Below are positions 1-13,400 of a stretch of 53,105 nt of DNA, in pieces (positions within the stretch are counted from its first letter, which is position 1; every line of letters begins with the position of its first letter). Both the position numbers and the translations under genes were made by a program. The notes under the pieces were generated by a model. The model had not been told where the DNA came from, did no database searches, and saw nothing but the letters and a program-made list of their open reading frames with translations. Source of the stretch: Zygnema cylindricum (taxonomy: Eukaryota > Streptophyta > Zygnematophyceae > Zygnematales > Zygnemataceae); NCBI GenBank assembly GCA_037447655.1, contig JBBHKE010002682.1:177034-230138 (forward strand). The letters are read 5' to 3'.

Positions 1-398
1 CTTACAAGTAGTGTTGGGTATCGAGGACCTTTTGCCGATATTCGATATATATCGAATTTTAGGTACCCGATATTCGATATATCGCTTCGATATATTGAGA
101 ACCAAATCATCGCGATATATCGCCGATATATCGCATCGCCGATATACCGAACCACAAAAAAAAGAGAAAATTTTCATTTTTTTCCCCAAAACTCACCCTC
201 CTCTCCCCCGCCAGTTGATATCCGTACGATTTTCCGTACAATGACTGTATGGACACCCATTTTTTGCGATATATATCGCGATAATTTATGTTGGTCCTGG
301 TACGATATATAGAGGAATCTGCTCGATCGATATTCGATATATCGAATATCAAAATTATCGCGATATGAATTAACCCGATACCCAACACTACTTACAAG
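1..398. mobile_element. hAT-like MITE (element 9-390) with 8-bp TSDs
   Basis: A 382-bp element begins TAGTGTTGGGTATCG at position 9 and ends with the exact inverted copy at 376-390. It is flanked by identical 8-bp direct repeats CTTACAAG at 1-8 and 391-398. An 8-bp target duplication with short TIRs is the signature of hAT transposons. There is no transposase reading frame, so this is a non-autonomous (MITE-type) copy. The interior is rich in self-complementary GATATATCG-type words. Two further elements with related ends lie at 9026-9808 and 49644-50369. Confidence 0.85.
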
Positions 399-560
399 AC
401 TTAAAATCAAAGAAAAAAAAAAGGGTAAGGAAATGTAAGGTAATTAGTAATTACATATACCTGCCATATATGACGTCACAATCCAGGAAACTCCATAATC
501 GTACATAGAATCGTACTATTCGTACATTTTTTTTTCTAGAAATACTATTATTGTTAGCAG

Positions 561-792
561 TAACTACACCGTGTATCGCTATTAATGTTAATGTTTTTTT
601 TCGCCAATTAAAACATATTTTATCCGAACAAGCTTGTCGGAATATGGATCTAACGGTTGCGATTGAAGGCCAAGATCATCACTTTCCGATTGGCGGTCTC
701 CGTGTGAGAATCCGACAAGTGTGTACGGAGAAAAGATGTTTTAAGTGGCAAAAAAAAAACATTAACACTAATAGCGATACACGGTGTAGTAA
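561..792. mobile_element. Foldback MITE, TAA target duplication
   Basis: A 226-bp element (564-789) has about 30-bp terminal inverted repeats starting CTACACCGTGTATCGCTATT, with 29 of 30 positions matching. Both sides carry TAA (561-563, 790-792). The inverted symmetry continues inward, so the whole unit can fold into one long hairpin. A 3-bp TWA target site is typical of PIF/Harbinger (Tourist-like) MITEs; that superfamily assignment is inferred. Related copies occur at 20891/26549 (split by copia), 51174-51362 and 51878-52080. Confidence 0.8.
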
Positions 793-2421
793 CTACAGTA
801 ATCGCGTATTGAATAACAGACAAGTACATTCACAAGTTGTTAAACATTTCAAAAAAATGGGGTGCAAAGAAGTCAACAACCTTTGTTTCTTTCTAAAAAG
901 ATAGCAAGTTAGCAACTATTCTTGAGAAAATGGACGGTCAAGATTTATCCTAAAAAAATGTTAAAGGCTTACATAATATATAATTTTATATGCACTTCTT
1001 CTCACAAATTAGTTATCTATTTGGAAGGCTCAAGATTGTTAAATCCTTTAAATCCCAGTTTTGATGCTTGTCTGTTATATAATGATTGACAAATGGCGTT
1101 ACTGCGAGCAATCACATCAATTGTACAAAAAGTACCCTAAGAGCGTTGTTCCATTAGGCGGTCTCTGTAAACATCAAAAATTCGTTTACTGAAGCGACCG
1201 TTCCATTTGTGTCGGGTCAGTAACCGACATTTGTTTTTGCGTGGCACACTTTGATTTGGCCACGTAATAAAAGAATAGGATTCTGGTAATCTTCAGAGAA
1301 TCTCTGGCAGCAAATTGTGACCACGTATTCGTACCACCGAAGGTAAAAAGTGACTCGTACGACGTATTGAATCAAATCTGTACGAGCGGACGAAACTTAA
1401 GATTTGTAAAAGCGTACGAAAATGTCAAAATGGTTAGTGGTTCGCGTGAAACAATATCCTCCGTCAAAGATTTTTTCGCGTCTTCCGGTGGCCTCGCATC
1501 CTCCCTGGCGGAAGGCACATGTCATATGCGACGTGTACCCACCTGGTCGCGCGGTCGTCGTGGATATTTGTTCACTTTCCCACGAGGCACGATGCTATTC
1601 GTTCAGGCGCTTAATTTACTGTTGTAATGCTCGATTTGGCTATTGAGATTCGTATGATAGTGTTAAACTATTCTTAAATCACAGACGGTATTTAACAGTC
1701 TTGAGGGTCTTGTTCTCCATTTTGCATAAGAGACCTTACATCTGTTACCTTTTCACCCGTTTCTAGTCTATCATCTTTTTGTGTTATGTTATCTTGTTGC
1801 AAAGTTACACTGCCTGTTGCTTTTAGATTTTATGACTCTAATTCGTGTCTATTTTTATGATCCAAAATCATAAATTACTGTCAATAACACATTATTTAAC
1901 CGAGTGGTGGAGTTAATTTTATTGAAGTGTAAATGCTATTCATTCAGTTTACGCCCGTGGCTTTTAGAGTTGGTGAATTATTAGTGTTAACACTAACATA
2001 GAAATAATGATAGGAAATCTCGTTTTGGACATAGCGGATTTTGGGCCACTTAATTAAATATGATTTTGAATTAGAGTGATTTGTAAGATGTAGTCTAGTT
2101 GCAACAATACTTAAAGTGCAACAGAAGGCTTTCCGCATGTGTTTTGATCCCAAGTCTTTTTTACAAGATTTTGAACTGACGTCTTTTTTATCTTATCTCT
2201 TTCTCATATGTAGTAGTATCTTACACACATAGACACACGTCAAGTGTTTTCTTCTCAGGCCAGTCTGACATTCTCTTCTATGCATGGTATAAGACTGTAA
2301 GAAAACTTTTCAAATGACAAACTTTCTGTCTTCGATGTTGATGTTATTAGGGTTGAATCTGTGAAACTTTTCACAAAATTCATGCATCCTCGTATTCTCA
2401 ATCCAGTCTCGAAATGTCAAC
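793..2421. other. Gene-free stretch with a diverged exon-like repeat
   Basis: No convincing coding exon is seen. The part at about 1397-1552 resembles 18890-19080 on the opposite strand (see that entry). Several words resemble MITE ends, for example the paired AGTGTTAACACTAA near 1980. I looked here for the missing 5' exons of eL29 (lysine/asparagine/histidine-rich N-terminus) and did not find them. Confidence 0.5.
1397..1552 (+). repeat. Dispersed exon-like repeat, copy 1
   Basis: This segment shares ordered blocks with the minus strand of 18890-19080: AAGATTTGTAAAA near its start, a CAAAGATTT block, GCATCC, and TATGCGACGTGTA at its end. Translated, both copies read ISS-x-KDF, then GG-x-AS-x-L, then MRRV followed by GT, which looks like a decayed protein-coding exon ending at a donor site. 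I cannot identify the parent gene or element. Confidence 0.45.
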
Positions 2422-2683
2422 TTCTTATAATGACGACGAGTTCTTATAATGATGATGAGTTCTTATAATGATGACGAGCTCTTATAATGATGACGAGTTC
2501 TCATAATGATGACGAGTTCTCATAATGATGACGAGTTCTCATAATGATGACGAGCTCTCATAATGAGGACGAGTTCTCATAATGATGACGAGTTCTCATA
2601 ATGATGACGAGTTCTCATAATGATGACGAGTTCTTGTTATGTGACAAGTTCTCATAATGATGACGAGTTCTCATGATGATGTT
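2422..2683 (+). repeat. 19-bp minisatellite, about 14 units
   Basis: Tandem array of TTCTCATAATGATGACGAG (19 bp) with early units TTCTTATAATGATGACGAG and occasional CTC starts; one unit is shortened to TTCTTGTTATGTGACAAG. The array ends about 20 bp before the splice acceptor of the eL29 last exon, so it probably lies in that gene's last intron. Nineteen is not a multiple of three and the frames contain stops, so it is not coding. Confidence 0.95.
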
Positions 2684-2701
2684 TGTTTGTGGTGGGAACA
2701 G

Positions 2702-2776
2702 ATGGACCCTAAATTCCTCCGAAACCAGCGGTATGCCAAGAAGGGCCAGACGAAGGTGGCTTCTGATGACGAGTAA
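2702..2776 (+). CDS. RPL29: Ribosomal protein eL29, 3'-terminal coding exon (partial)
   Basis: The exon reads MDPKFLRNQRYAKKGQ and then TKVASDDE before TAA at 2774-2776. The first block is the conserved C-terminal half of eL29, a small basic protein of the cytosolic 60S subunit; the acidic tail resembles plant eL29 tails. It is preceded by a good acceptor (TTTGTTTGTGGTGGGAACAG) and begins in phase 0, matching a splice after the glycine that precedes MDPK in eL29. The lysine-rich first part (about 35 residues) is not found in 1-2700, so either the gene starts upstream of the window across an intron longer than 2.6 kb, or this is a duplicated fragment. The annotated span is only the visible exon. 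Confidence 0.85.
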   Translation: MDPKFLRNQRYAKKGQTKVASDDE

Positions 2777-5731
2777 ATACTCTGTGGTTCACTTAGCCGA
2801 GATTTGTGCTCAAACACGTTGACCTGGTTTCGGAACCAACTTGCCGGTCCAAATGTATCAGATTCGATATATGTATTGGATTGCAGATATACGTTGGTGG
2901 GAAATTTGCCGCACATTGTAAAAATTCCTTCATTCTGATTGTGGGACGATGTTTTTGAGATAATCTCGCGCTCACTTGTGCTTCCCCTCTCTCCCTCTGT
3001 CTCTCTCCTGTCTGTCACTCTCCTGTCTGTCTCACTCCCCCTCTTTCTTTCTCTTGCTCTCTCTCTCTCTCTCTTCCCCTCAGAGATGGTTATGTGTACA
3101 AGTGGAGCTATTTGGCTCGTGATGAATTAGGTTTTGCCATGTATGAAATATTGTTTCTTTGTAAAATGCCAAATCTGTATTGGGGGACTACATACTTGCT
3201 TACTTTGATTTTAAAGCACCCACTGCAAGTTTGTTAAAATGGTCGTTTTTTTAGTTGTGGAACAAATGGGAGGAGGTCGATTTGGTCTCCTGTAGTTACA
3301 AAAAAGAATATATCCGGCTTACTCCCCCTCTTTTTAAAGCTGCTCGAGGAACAATCCTAAACCCTAAGTATGAAAGGATTTCTGCTTCCTCTTAAAACTG
3401 CGAAGCTAATGTGTTCCTTGAGGAGCTAATGAAGGAATTAAGAAAGGTGTCAAGTAAATTGGTTTAAAAACTGATCGATTTTACACTTTCTCGGGAAGTC
3501 TGGGAAGTTTAATATTTGAGGTGACATCATCATCCGGTAAACTTCAAAGTAATTTTGGTTGGTTTTACTTCACTGGTCAACCTTGCTTGACCATGGTTAA
3601 AAAAAGTAAAGCTAGTTATTAATACTGCATGAGAGATGGAAACCCATGTGAGTTTAAAAAAAGAAATTGGGAAGCTGTGCATGGATGAATTAAAGATATT
3701 GAAAAAAAAAAAAAAAAAAGCGGTCGAACTGTATTAAAAGGTGTGATGGTAAACAATCTGAGTCTGTGGGAGCAAAAAGAAAGAGCAGTAGGAGATCATG
3801 GGAGGATGGTGAAACTCACAACTGAAAACAACTGAAACTTCGACAACGCAAAAGATGCAATAAGCTTATATTTACCTTTAATTTTATATGATGATCATGT
3901 ACTTATGTGGTCGTTTCTTTCTTTCAATCTATTTTTCCTTTTCGTTTGGTCTATTTCTCAGTTTGTTTTTCTTTTTATTTGTTTTAGATCGCATGTCTTT
4001 CGATGGTTAACTGTATCGTTTTTCAGTGAAACTTCATTATAAGCGTACATAGTTGTCAAAACCCTCATGCATACCCGTGTGGGAGGGATTTGGAATATAG
4101 TTCATTCAAATGTACGAACCAAATTGGAATGTTTCATTGATGATCCTACAACATGCATGGTGCGATAGGGCATAGTATAGTGTGACAACACGGTTACAAT
4201 ACCACATTGTCATCAGATCTTGAAGTTTGTAAAATGCTAGTCAATTACAGGGATTTTCTATACAAAAAGTGTCTTATTATCATTAGCCAAAAGCTATTTG
4301 CAAGTCATCTTTTGTTGTGGCACAAAATGTATTCGGTAGCTGGATGTGTCCAGATGCTGTGTGGTTTATTAAGAAAGGACGATGGTAAACCATTTTTGAG
4401 TATGTGGGAACAGAAAAAAAAAAAACACAAGAATAAGCATTGTGCGCGTGTGGAAGGAAAATAGAAGGAAAAGCAGTGTGGAAGAAACTAACACACAAAC
4501 AAAGGTAAGTCAACAAAAGATATTAGAAGGAACAGTAAGCACAAAAATATCAACAAAATAGTGTATCCAAAACTTTAATGATTCTCCCTTTTCTCTCTGC
4601 TGTTAGTGCTTTTTTTCTTTCTTTTGCTTCTGCATTTGGACACTGTCAATTTGTCCCATTGTGTTTATTTCTTTGATTCGTGTGCGATTTTAAGTTTTCA
4701 TTTTTCAGCAGACAAACATCTCCTTTTCAAACTGTTCCTGTCCCATACACGTAATCAGACGTCCTCGTACCGTCAATCTTCACTACCAACGACGACAATG
4801 ACAGAAAAATGCATAAATTTTGCTTATGATTATGGAAACACTCAGTTTCACCTTCAAAACAGAGTAAAAAGAACTGTAAAAAACTAACAACAAAAAAATA
4901 AGTAAAAAAAGTAAGACCCTCCCCGGTCTTCTTCGCAAGACACACCCACCGGACATGCTCGATTTTCCATTGCCAAAGCCGTCGACCTATATCTAGACCA
5001 CACTGTAACAGCATTTTCATGAGCGTTGGTGGACACCTAATGGTCAAAAGTTTGTATAGTAGTTAACATGCATATTTAATTTTTCGTTAACTTTGAATGA
5101 TGCAGAGTTATAATTGCATTTTGCAGCAGACCAATGTCAAGATTTGGCCAGGCGTACACTTTTGATACTTTCTTAAATTTCAGCATTTTCGTACCTTTGA
5201 GAAATGCGACAAGCGTAAATCTATTATCCTGGATATAGTAGGTTTTAGTTTGCGGGTATTTTCATCTCTTAATTATTAGTTTGAATATGTATCCTTTCCT
5301 CGGCAAAATAATTACCACAATGGTTAGAACACTACAAGGAAATATTGTATCCAGTAATAAAATGTGGCATTAGTACACGACATGTCAACTTTATGACTGC
5401 CGAAACAGTACAAAACTATACATGATTCAGACACAAGTTTGTTCTTTGATTAACATTCTTGATTCATCAAAACAATTACACAAGATTGATAACCTACAGC
5501 TTAACGGTACTCAAATAGACCAATACAAGCAACTTAAATGAACATACCTTCCAAGCTTTGTGCCATCCACAAATTTGAAAAACCAACCACACCTAATGGT
5601 CTATTTTCTTTTATCATCAGGCGACTTTCTCATAATTCACACAAACATAGGACAAGAAAAAACAATAATACTGCACATTTACAGCTCAGATCCACATCCA
5701 GGGGATGTTTCCCTCTTCTGTATGAATGCAA

Positions 5732-5767
<36 letters not shown>

Positions 5768-6666
5768 GTCTTTCCGTGTATGTTCCATGACCAGTTGTCA
5801 GTTGAATGAAGTCGGTATACAATAAGGTATTAGGAGTTATCCAACCTCATCCACACCAATAACCACAGAAGAAAAGAAAGGCATTTTGAGCAAATCTCCA
5901 ATAATTTTTTTATGGAGAGCATATTATTTATGTAATACTTATTTGTAGTCTGGGCTCTTGGAGCTGTCAGGTTATAACTATCTCGTCTTCTGTTAAAATC
6001 TAATTGTCTTTTCCCTCTTTCCACGGTAAATAATAGCCTCTTTCATTGCCCCTCTCTAAAGCCTTTATTATTGTCCCAAAGATCCTCGAGCTTATCGAGC
6101 CCTTACTCTAAGAGTGGCACTAGACTATCTTTCGACGGTCAAAGAATTTGGTAAAAAGAAAAAAAAATGCGAACGAGAAGGTTTTAGAAGGAGCGGCAAA
6201 AACGTATACGGAAAAAAAAAATAGTAAAAATGAAAGAAACAAAGAAAGAAAAAAAAGATCGGCGGAGCAACTAACTGTCGGATAAGTCACAAATCCGTCC
6301 TTTCCCTTTATGGTTCACTGTTTCGCTTCGTCACTGTCATTGAAATCTTTGACCTTGACCATAAAAAAACTAAAAACCTACAAGTATGGACAAAACCCAC
6401 CACCGAGGAAAATCCCTTCTCTTCACTTCCCTTCCAAAACCACAACATAACACAAAGTTTGGAGATTCCCGGGAACCATTTTCCACGTTTCCAAAAGCTT
6501 CAGAGGATAAAAACGGGTTAAGCTTATTTAGAAAATCCACCTTCTGAAATGTCAAAGAAGAAACTGGATCGTTGCGTCCACGGAAAACCTATTACCCCAT
6601 TTTTGCTCATAAACCCACTTTTTTTTACCACTTTTCGAGGGGCATTAAACCCCCTTGCCGAAGCGA
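2777..6666. other. Intergenic region between eL29 and the BtuF/AsnS-like gene
   Basis: No exon can be supported. It holds a CT-rich tract (about 2985-3080), a poly-A run at 3703-3719, an (AT)n microsatellite at 5732-5764, and the probable 3' UTRs of the two converging genes. A strong pyrimidine tract plus CAG at 3081-3083 could be a 3'-UTR splice acceptor of eL29, but the following frame has no recognisable protein. Confidence 0.5.
5732..5764. repeat. (AT)n microsatellite
   Basis: Uninterrupted alternating TA dinucleotides, about 16 units, in intergenic DNA. Confidence 0.95.
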
Positions 6667-9600
6667 CTACCGACCCTGTTTGCTTGGAAACGACATTCGG
6701 TTCGAAAACAAAGAAGACCTCGAGGGATTCGATCTCATAGACTCCCTGGAAACGAATATGGTTTTTGTCCCCTCCAAGGATCCTGTCACACAAAGAGACA
6801 AAAAAAATGTATACTCAAACTCATGAGCAAAGACAGACTACAAACTTGCAATCTATATTCGAGGAAAATGAACTGAGAAAGATTCTTAAGACACAACTCC
6901 CTAACTTGAGGTACAAAGTGGACTAAATGAATTTGAAATCAACTGATCTATATAGTCATTTTCTTGAACACAAACAATCAATAAACAAAAAAAAAAAACT
7001 GGGAGATAAGAAACTCATAGATTTCCTAAAATAATTCCACAATGAAAACTTTTGTCCAAACAATGTTCATTCCCACATGTTTGTTTAGTGATATCAACAC
7101 ATGGACTAACCACACACAAAATAAATTCTAAAAAACCCACAAAAAAAAGCACCCAAAAAAAAAAAGGACAAGAAAAGTACCTGAATTTTCGCCACCCATT
7201 TCCCCTCGCGTCTCCTCATCTCCGTCCGATTCTGTTCTACTTCCCACATCAATTTCGATCACCGATCCTCCCTCAGAACTTGCCTCGCTATCCCCATATA
7301 TCATCTCATGCCATGCCCCCAAACCATTATCAATACTATCTAATAGTGCCCCAACTCCTTGTTCTTCTAAAGCTCCTCCTTTCCCAGCCTCCATTAAAGT
7401 TGGACCTGTCCCCTCTAATAATAAACTGCACAAATACTGTCCAGAACTGTCCAACATAGAACACTGTTGTATTCCTGAACAGACTTTCCGTCCATTTGTC
7501 AAACATTGGCAAGAATTTTCTCCAATATAACTTATTGAGCCCATATTATTATTACGTCCGTCACTGTTGTCTGTATAATCCTTTAAAACTTTGATTTTGA
7601 ACTCATTTGAAGGTGATTTTATCATATGTCCATCTTCTTCTGGTATTTGGTACCGAATTTTAGGAGAACCTGAATTTCCCGATTTGTGGTATCCAGTCAT
7701 CGATCCGTATTGTAAATCACCCACCATCCTATTACTAGTCAGATGTCGAGATTTTCCTCCTACCTCTCCTTGTTTCATACTCTCTCTCCCTTTCGAACAA
7801 CCTCCATTCGATGCCCTAGGAATCTCCAACGGTCTACCCAAAGGCACGTTTCTCCCAACAGAACTGCCTCCAGACTTGTTTTCCTCTGTAGTTTGACCAG
7901 GTTTCGAAGCTTCTGGTGCCCCAGATCCTGTCTTTTTATTTGTTTTTCTTGCAGGAAATTCTCCACAAGTACTACATACGAGTTGGTCAGGAAACATTGG
8001 AGGATAACCACATGCGATGCAAGCTTCTGGTCCAAATCGAGCAATTCCTGAAATATCTGGACCGCCAAAAACTGCTCGAAAAGCCCTATAATAGTAGAGT
8101 TGCTCAGCATCCCTTAATCGAATGCGATCTTCTTTTCGAATTCTATTTCTTTCAATTCGAAAATCGTCTGGACTGAAAAGCCTGCTTAAGGTACGCTTGA
8201 GAGTTGAAGTTCCCGCACCCACCTGAAAATAAAACAAAAAATATAGTAATATGCAACAGATATTGGTTATACGGGTCAGAAAAAGTAGCAAAACCGGTGG
8301 AGGGACGACTGGAAAAACTGACGTAACATACTGAGGAAAGCTCAAAGGTTTATCCTTTGGTTGAGATGCACAAATTGAGGAAAAGAGCCTCCTTACACAT
8401 GGGGCAAGAAAGCAATACCAAAGCTTCAAAATTTCAACACTTACAACAAATGAAAACAAAAACTACCGGTACCTTTTAATGAGAAAATGGCTAACTGTTA
8501 CAAGCTTCCCATGCACGATAAAAACAATTAAAAACAAAATGCAAAGAAGAAAACACTTTATGAACAATTAAACAATACCACTCTAATATCCTAAGGAGGT
8601 ACCTCAATCTGTTCTTTTTGTCGATTCGCAGCATAAACCTCAGGAAAAGCCTGGCGAAGAACGAGCTTCCCGGCTGGACCAGCCTCAGTGGTAAGACTAT
8701 CTCCCATAAGATCACCCTTACTCAATCCCAAAGCAAAATGCCGAACATCCTCATGAAGAAATGGTTGCAAAACCTGTTCCATAAGATCAACACAGAACAG
8801 ACAAAAATCCGAAAAGCCAGAGGGAAGGTGAGCAGGGAATGTTGGACGAAGAAAGCAAAGATTTGTGCCGGAGCAAAATGGAAAAAATGGAGACGATTGC
8901 ATGAATTTTTTGGGTACAATTGGCAGAAACTGATTACGGAACAACATCAATGCTAATGGGCAATCAATTTTATCTAGGAGAATAGAACCAGAATTGGTGT
9001 GGAAAACTAAGGATACACAAACTAACAGTGCTGTGTATCGGTAGCCTGTTACCAATAATTGATATGTACCTATTTTTTGACTTAAATATAATCGGTACAT
9101 TGGTCCAATACATCAAATAGAGAATTATCTCAGTGTGTCTCTGATATATTGGTCCAATATACCGATTAATCAATATCGTGATGATTGACCCTTTAATGGT
9201 TTTCTAGGATTTGACTGGTTGTACTTCCTGCTCCTTCCACATTGTGTCACAAATTTGCAATGCTTCGCGACTGTATACGATCGGATTTCTGATGTCCTCT
9301 TTGCTTGGAGTGGGAATTTCCATTGTCATATTCGCCTCCAGTGGGATACAATTGGGGTCAAATTCGCTTCAAGCAGGATTTGTATTTTGCTCTCGTTGGC
9401 CATGTCCCTTTCCAATTTTGCAAAGGCGCAAAAATAATTAAAACACATTCCATATACCCGACCCAAAAAAAGGTCAATTGGACGGTCAAGATTGACTCGG
9501 TGAAATCGCCGTGGAATAACTGTACATGTGTACAGTGTAGTCCAGGGTCTGGACTGGGATACTGTATTGTGCTGCGAAGTATGCGTCAGGATGTCAAACA

Positions 9601-10462
9601 CGATTACAGTGCAAACGTGATAGTATAAATAATACATTCTACGTTCTACATAGGATGTAGCAATATACTATATACCATACATAGAAAAGTATCAGTGATA
9701 ACAATTTATTTGTCACCAGGCGTTATGTCGCCCACTCTTGCCGTTTGATAATCGATAACATCGATTATTGGAAATATCGCAATAGGAAATTCACTGATAC
9801 AAGTACTACAAACTAATAGTGACAATATATACAGTGTCGACCGTGAAAAAAACATATAGTAGTAAATTAATAATGTCAACAGTGGTGAACAGCAACAACA
9901 GAGTGTGTATTTACCTTGAGACCCAACGCCTCTCCGAGTGCCTTGGCAGGATATCGCAGATACTCCACCATGTGTTGTCGACATTCTTGAAGCTTCACTT
10001 CTGTCATTTTGGTCATGAAGCTGTACCTGCCATAAGAACAATGTGTCGTAAACATGTTAGAAGGGTGAAGGGTGTAAGGGAGAGGAGAGGAGGGAGGAGG
10101 GAGGAGGGAGGAGGAAGGAGGGAGGAGGGAGAAATTTGAATACTCAGCATTATGTTGCTCAAAAAAAAGAGATAACAATATATCAACTCATGCGTTGCTT
10201 TATCTACAGTATTAAACCTGCATAGCCAGAAAACTTATGCTCTATCATCTCTCTAGGCCTTGCAAATTTGAGGAAAACAAAAGGTTTAAGATAAAAAGGT
10301 CCTTATCAAAACATAATACATAGTAAGAATTTTCTGATAAACTTTCTTATAAAAACTCGTCCAGACTACAGAAAAACAAACTTTGGCCCACCAGGTCCGT
10401 TTCACTCTTATTCTTGTCGTTAAAAACAAAAAGAAAGGAAAGAAACGAAAAAAAAAAAAACG

Positions 10463-10494
<32 letters not shown>

Positions 10495-13400
10495 ACCCCG
10501 TGAAGAGTTCCTCTGCCCCATCCCCTGTAACTACCAAAGAAAACCCCTGTTGCTGAGCCAATCGCAGAGCCCCGGCTAGAGCCAAACCGCACCGTACCTG
10601 CCAGATGCCGGATTCTTGACTCATTAGAAACATGCACCAATAAAAAAAATAGGAAAAATGGCATATTAGGTATACTAATATTGAATTGCATAGTACATTT
10701 ATATAATCTACCCAATTTGTTATTCAATTCTCGACCTGAATTTCATAGGCCTCATCCATTGCTGGCATACTTACATAGTTGGAACAATATAGCCACTGAC
10801 TAACAGTACTCATCATTTAACATTTTCTTTTGTGAAAATTAAACAAGGTTTAAAGAGACCCTAGTTCAAGATACCCTCTGGTCTTCTCTATATAACCAGT
10901 AATACAGCACAGAAAAGAGAAAGAAAATGGACAAAAATGGACTCACCTCCATAGGATCAAACGTCCGTAATGTCCGTACCACAAACTTCAATTCTGCCTC
11001 AAGGAGGTCTACAGGCCTCTGTGAGACAATACTGTGAGGAAGTCCCACCTTCATTGCCACGGCCATGGCATGCGGCTTATCCACAGCTTTAGACCCACAA
11101 GCCACACTAATTGCGGTTTTAAAACCTCCTTTCCAAGCTTCCGCTAAAACGTCACTTGCTAACCCTCCACTCAAAAGAAGGCAATCTGCGGATTCATACT
11201 CAGAAAGAACTCGGAGAAGGAGATTGCGTAAAATTGAAGGAGTACTTGGGACAGAGGAAACATCAATATTGTCCCTCGGATCCTTTTCTTTGATACCCTC
11301 ATTTTCTATTGACAAAGCCGTAGGATCCTGGAAATTTGAAGCAGTTTGGTTTACTGTTTTATTACCAGTTCTTCCCTCTACATCTGCAACTTGTTTGGTA
11401 TTATTATTCTGTCTGCCGTGTTTCAGTTTGTCTCCATTTTGATCCAGGCCAATCGTCTCTCCTTGTTGCTTTACTGTATAAGCATTATTCTCTGTCCCAC
11501 TCATTGTATCTCCCTCTGCCCCTCGCTCACCATTTTCCACCCTATTTCCCGATTCTCCATCTTCCCTCCCACTTTTTGACCCTAATGTCCCGAATTGAAG
11601 TATCGAATCACGTCCTGTAGGAGATGGAGGCCCCCACCTAGGAGGTTTGGGTGCTTGGAGCCATCCACTCCTTTGGACGACTCCAGGCTTTCCTGACATT
11701 AAACTCCCTTTCTCATAGTCGATGCTCTCCCCCTTCCTCCCACACCCACCAGGACCACCCTCAGCCAGCCTCTCTAACAACTGCATGTCATCCAAATACT
11801 CAGCACTCTTCTTCGGGTTTGTCTCTTTTATTAAAATGTCTAAAATATCGTTATCAATTTTCAAATCACTCTTTTTTCCAGATCCCACAACACTCTCTCC
11901 TCCGTTTATACTTCCGGCGGCATCCTGCCAGTTCCCATCACTTTTTGATTTGCTATCCAGACCTCCTCCATTCGCTCCTTCGTCCTCCAATTTGCTATGT
12001 CCGGTTTTTCCCATATAATCCTTTTCAAAAGACGAAGACCTAATCCAGTTTAGAGGAGAATCTTTGGGCAGTCGGAAACCTTCGAGAGCTGCCTCAAGGT
12101 CATCATTCAACGCTAAAACATGTGATGGTTTTCCAGGAGATCTGTTACTCCTTGCCGGGGAAGACACCCCTCTCCCATTCAATTTCCATCGAGAAAATCC
12201 TGACCCTTCAAACGACTGACATACGTTACTCCTTCCATGCAAGATTTCCAACATCATTTCCAAGGAATCAACAATTGAAGGACCAGAAGTATTGAAGTAC
12301 CTGCAAAGCGTGAAACCAGAGAGTGAGAGCGTGAGAAACTTGACAATCCAACACACTCTTTGCCTTAAGAAGAAAAATGATCCGCATAATACCTCAAAAG
12401 ATGTATGCAGAAATCCGGCAAAACTCATACCAGTTTTTGAATAAAAACATCTATTACATCGCTAGAAATCCCTGACGTAGCTCTTCAAAAACCAGCCTCT
12501 CAGGCATACCCGCAACACAAGGCCTTGGTTTTACAATGCAAAATCATATGGAAACACTATACATGATTACCCCATATTTTGCGTGCATTAAATCATTATT
12601 GCGTGAATTACAGGGGAACCACATAGTAGTGTATCCATACTTTTTTGGACAGTAGAACTATGCTCAAGACTCACCAAGTCATTTAAATGTGAAGTCATGT
12701 GCAGAACAAGCAGTTGTATGTTATGAAAAAAAACGCGCTACGGTCATAAAGAAACCAGGGTTTTAAAAGAGGGAAGAGTGGATTGAGATAAACTAAAGTT
12801 ATGATTTTCGAAAAAACACAAACCTGGAGCCATCAGTCACAAAGACACGCCCCGATGCTACAGCTCGCAAACGGACCCACTCTTTCCTCCTTTCAAAACT
12901 CGCAAGTTCCCGGGTCGTAGTGTCCAACCCATATCCACAACACATCACAACAATCACATCTGGGTCCACCTTGTTCAAATGCTCCAGGCTTATGACAGCT
13001 GTCGGCTCCCCTGCCTGCAAAACAGAAAAAAAAACTTCCTTAACTTCTAAACTCTACTGGCAAAACTACATCCATCCTTCAGATTTGGACAGAAACAATG
13101 ATAAAACAGACGAATAGATATCCCCCTAAAGACAACTAAACAACTCCATAGCAGAAACTGCCGCTAATGGAAGGAGAGAACAGCTCGACTTGTTAACTGG
13201 CAAAACATGTTCAAACAAACACATTTTTGACCTATTACTGACAGGAATACTGGAATCTTTCAAAGAACTGAAACTTCAAAAATATTAACACTCAAAAACA
13301 GTCTCAACGTTCAAAAACAGTTTTATTAAAAAACGGTCGTAACATTCAAACAGAATTTTAACATTGAAGAACAGACTCCAATCACAGGATTGAAAACAAA

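Noticed and set aside
2422-2683. Regular 19-bp repeats resembling a CRISPR-like array
   Set aside because: Units are directly adjacent with no spacers, in a eukaryotic intron; a minisatellite.
3081-3230. Possible exon after a strong pyrimidine tract and CAG
   Set aside because: One frame is open for about 50 codons but shows no family resemblance; at most a 3'-UTR exon of eL29.
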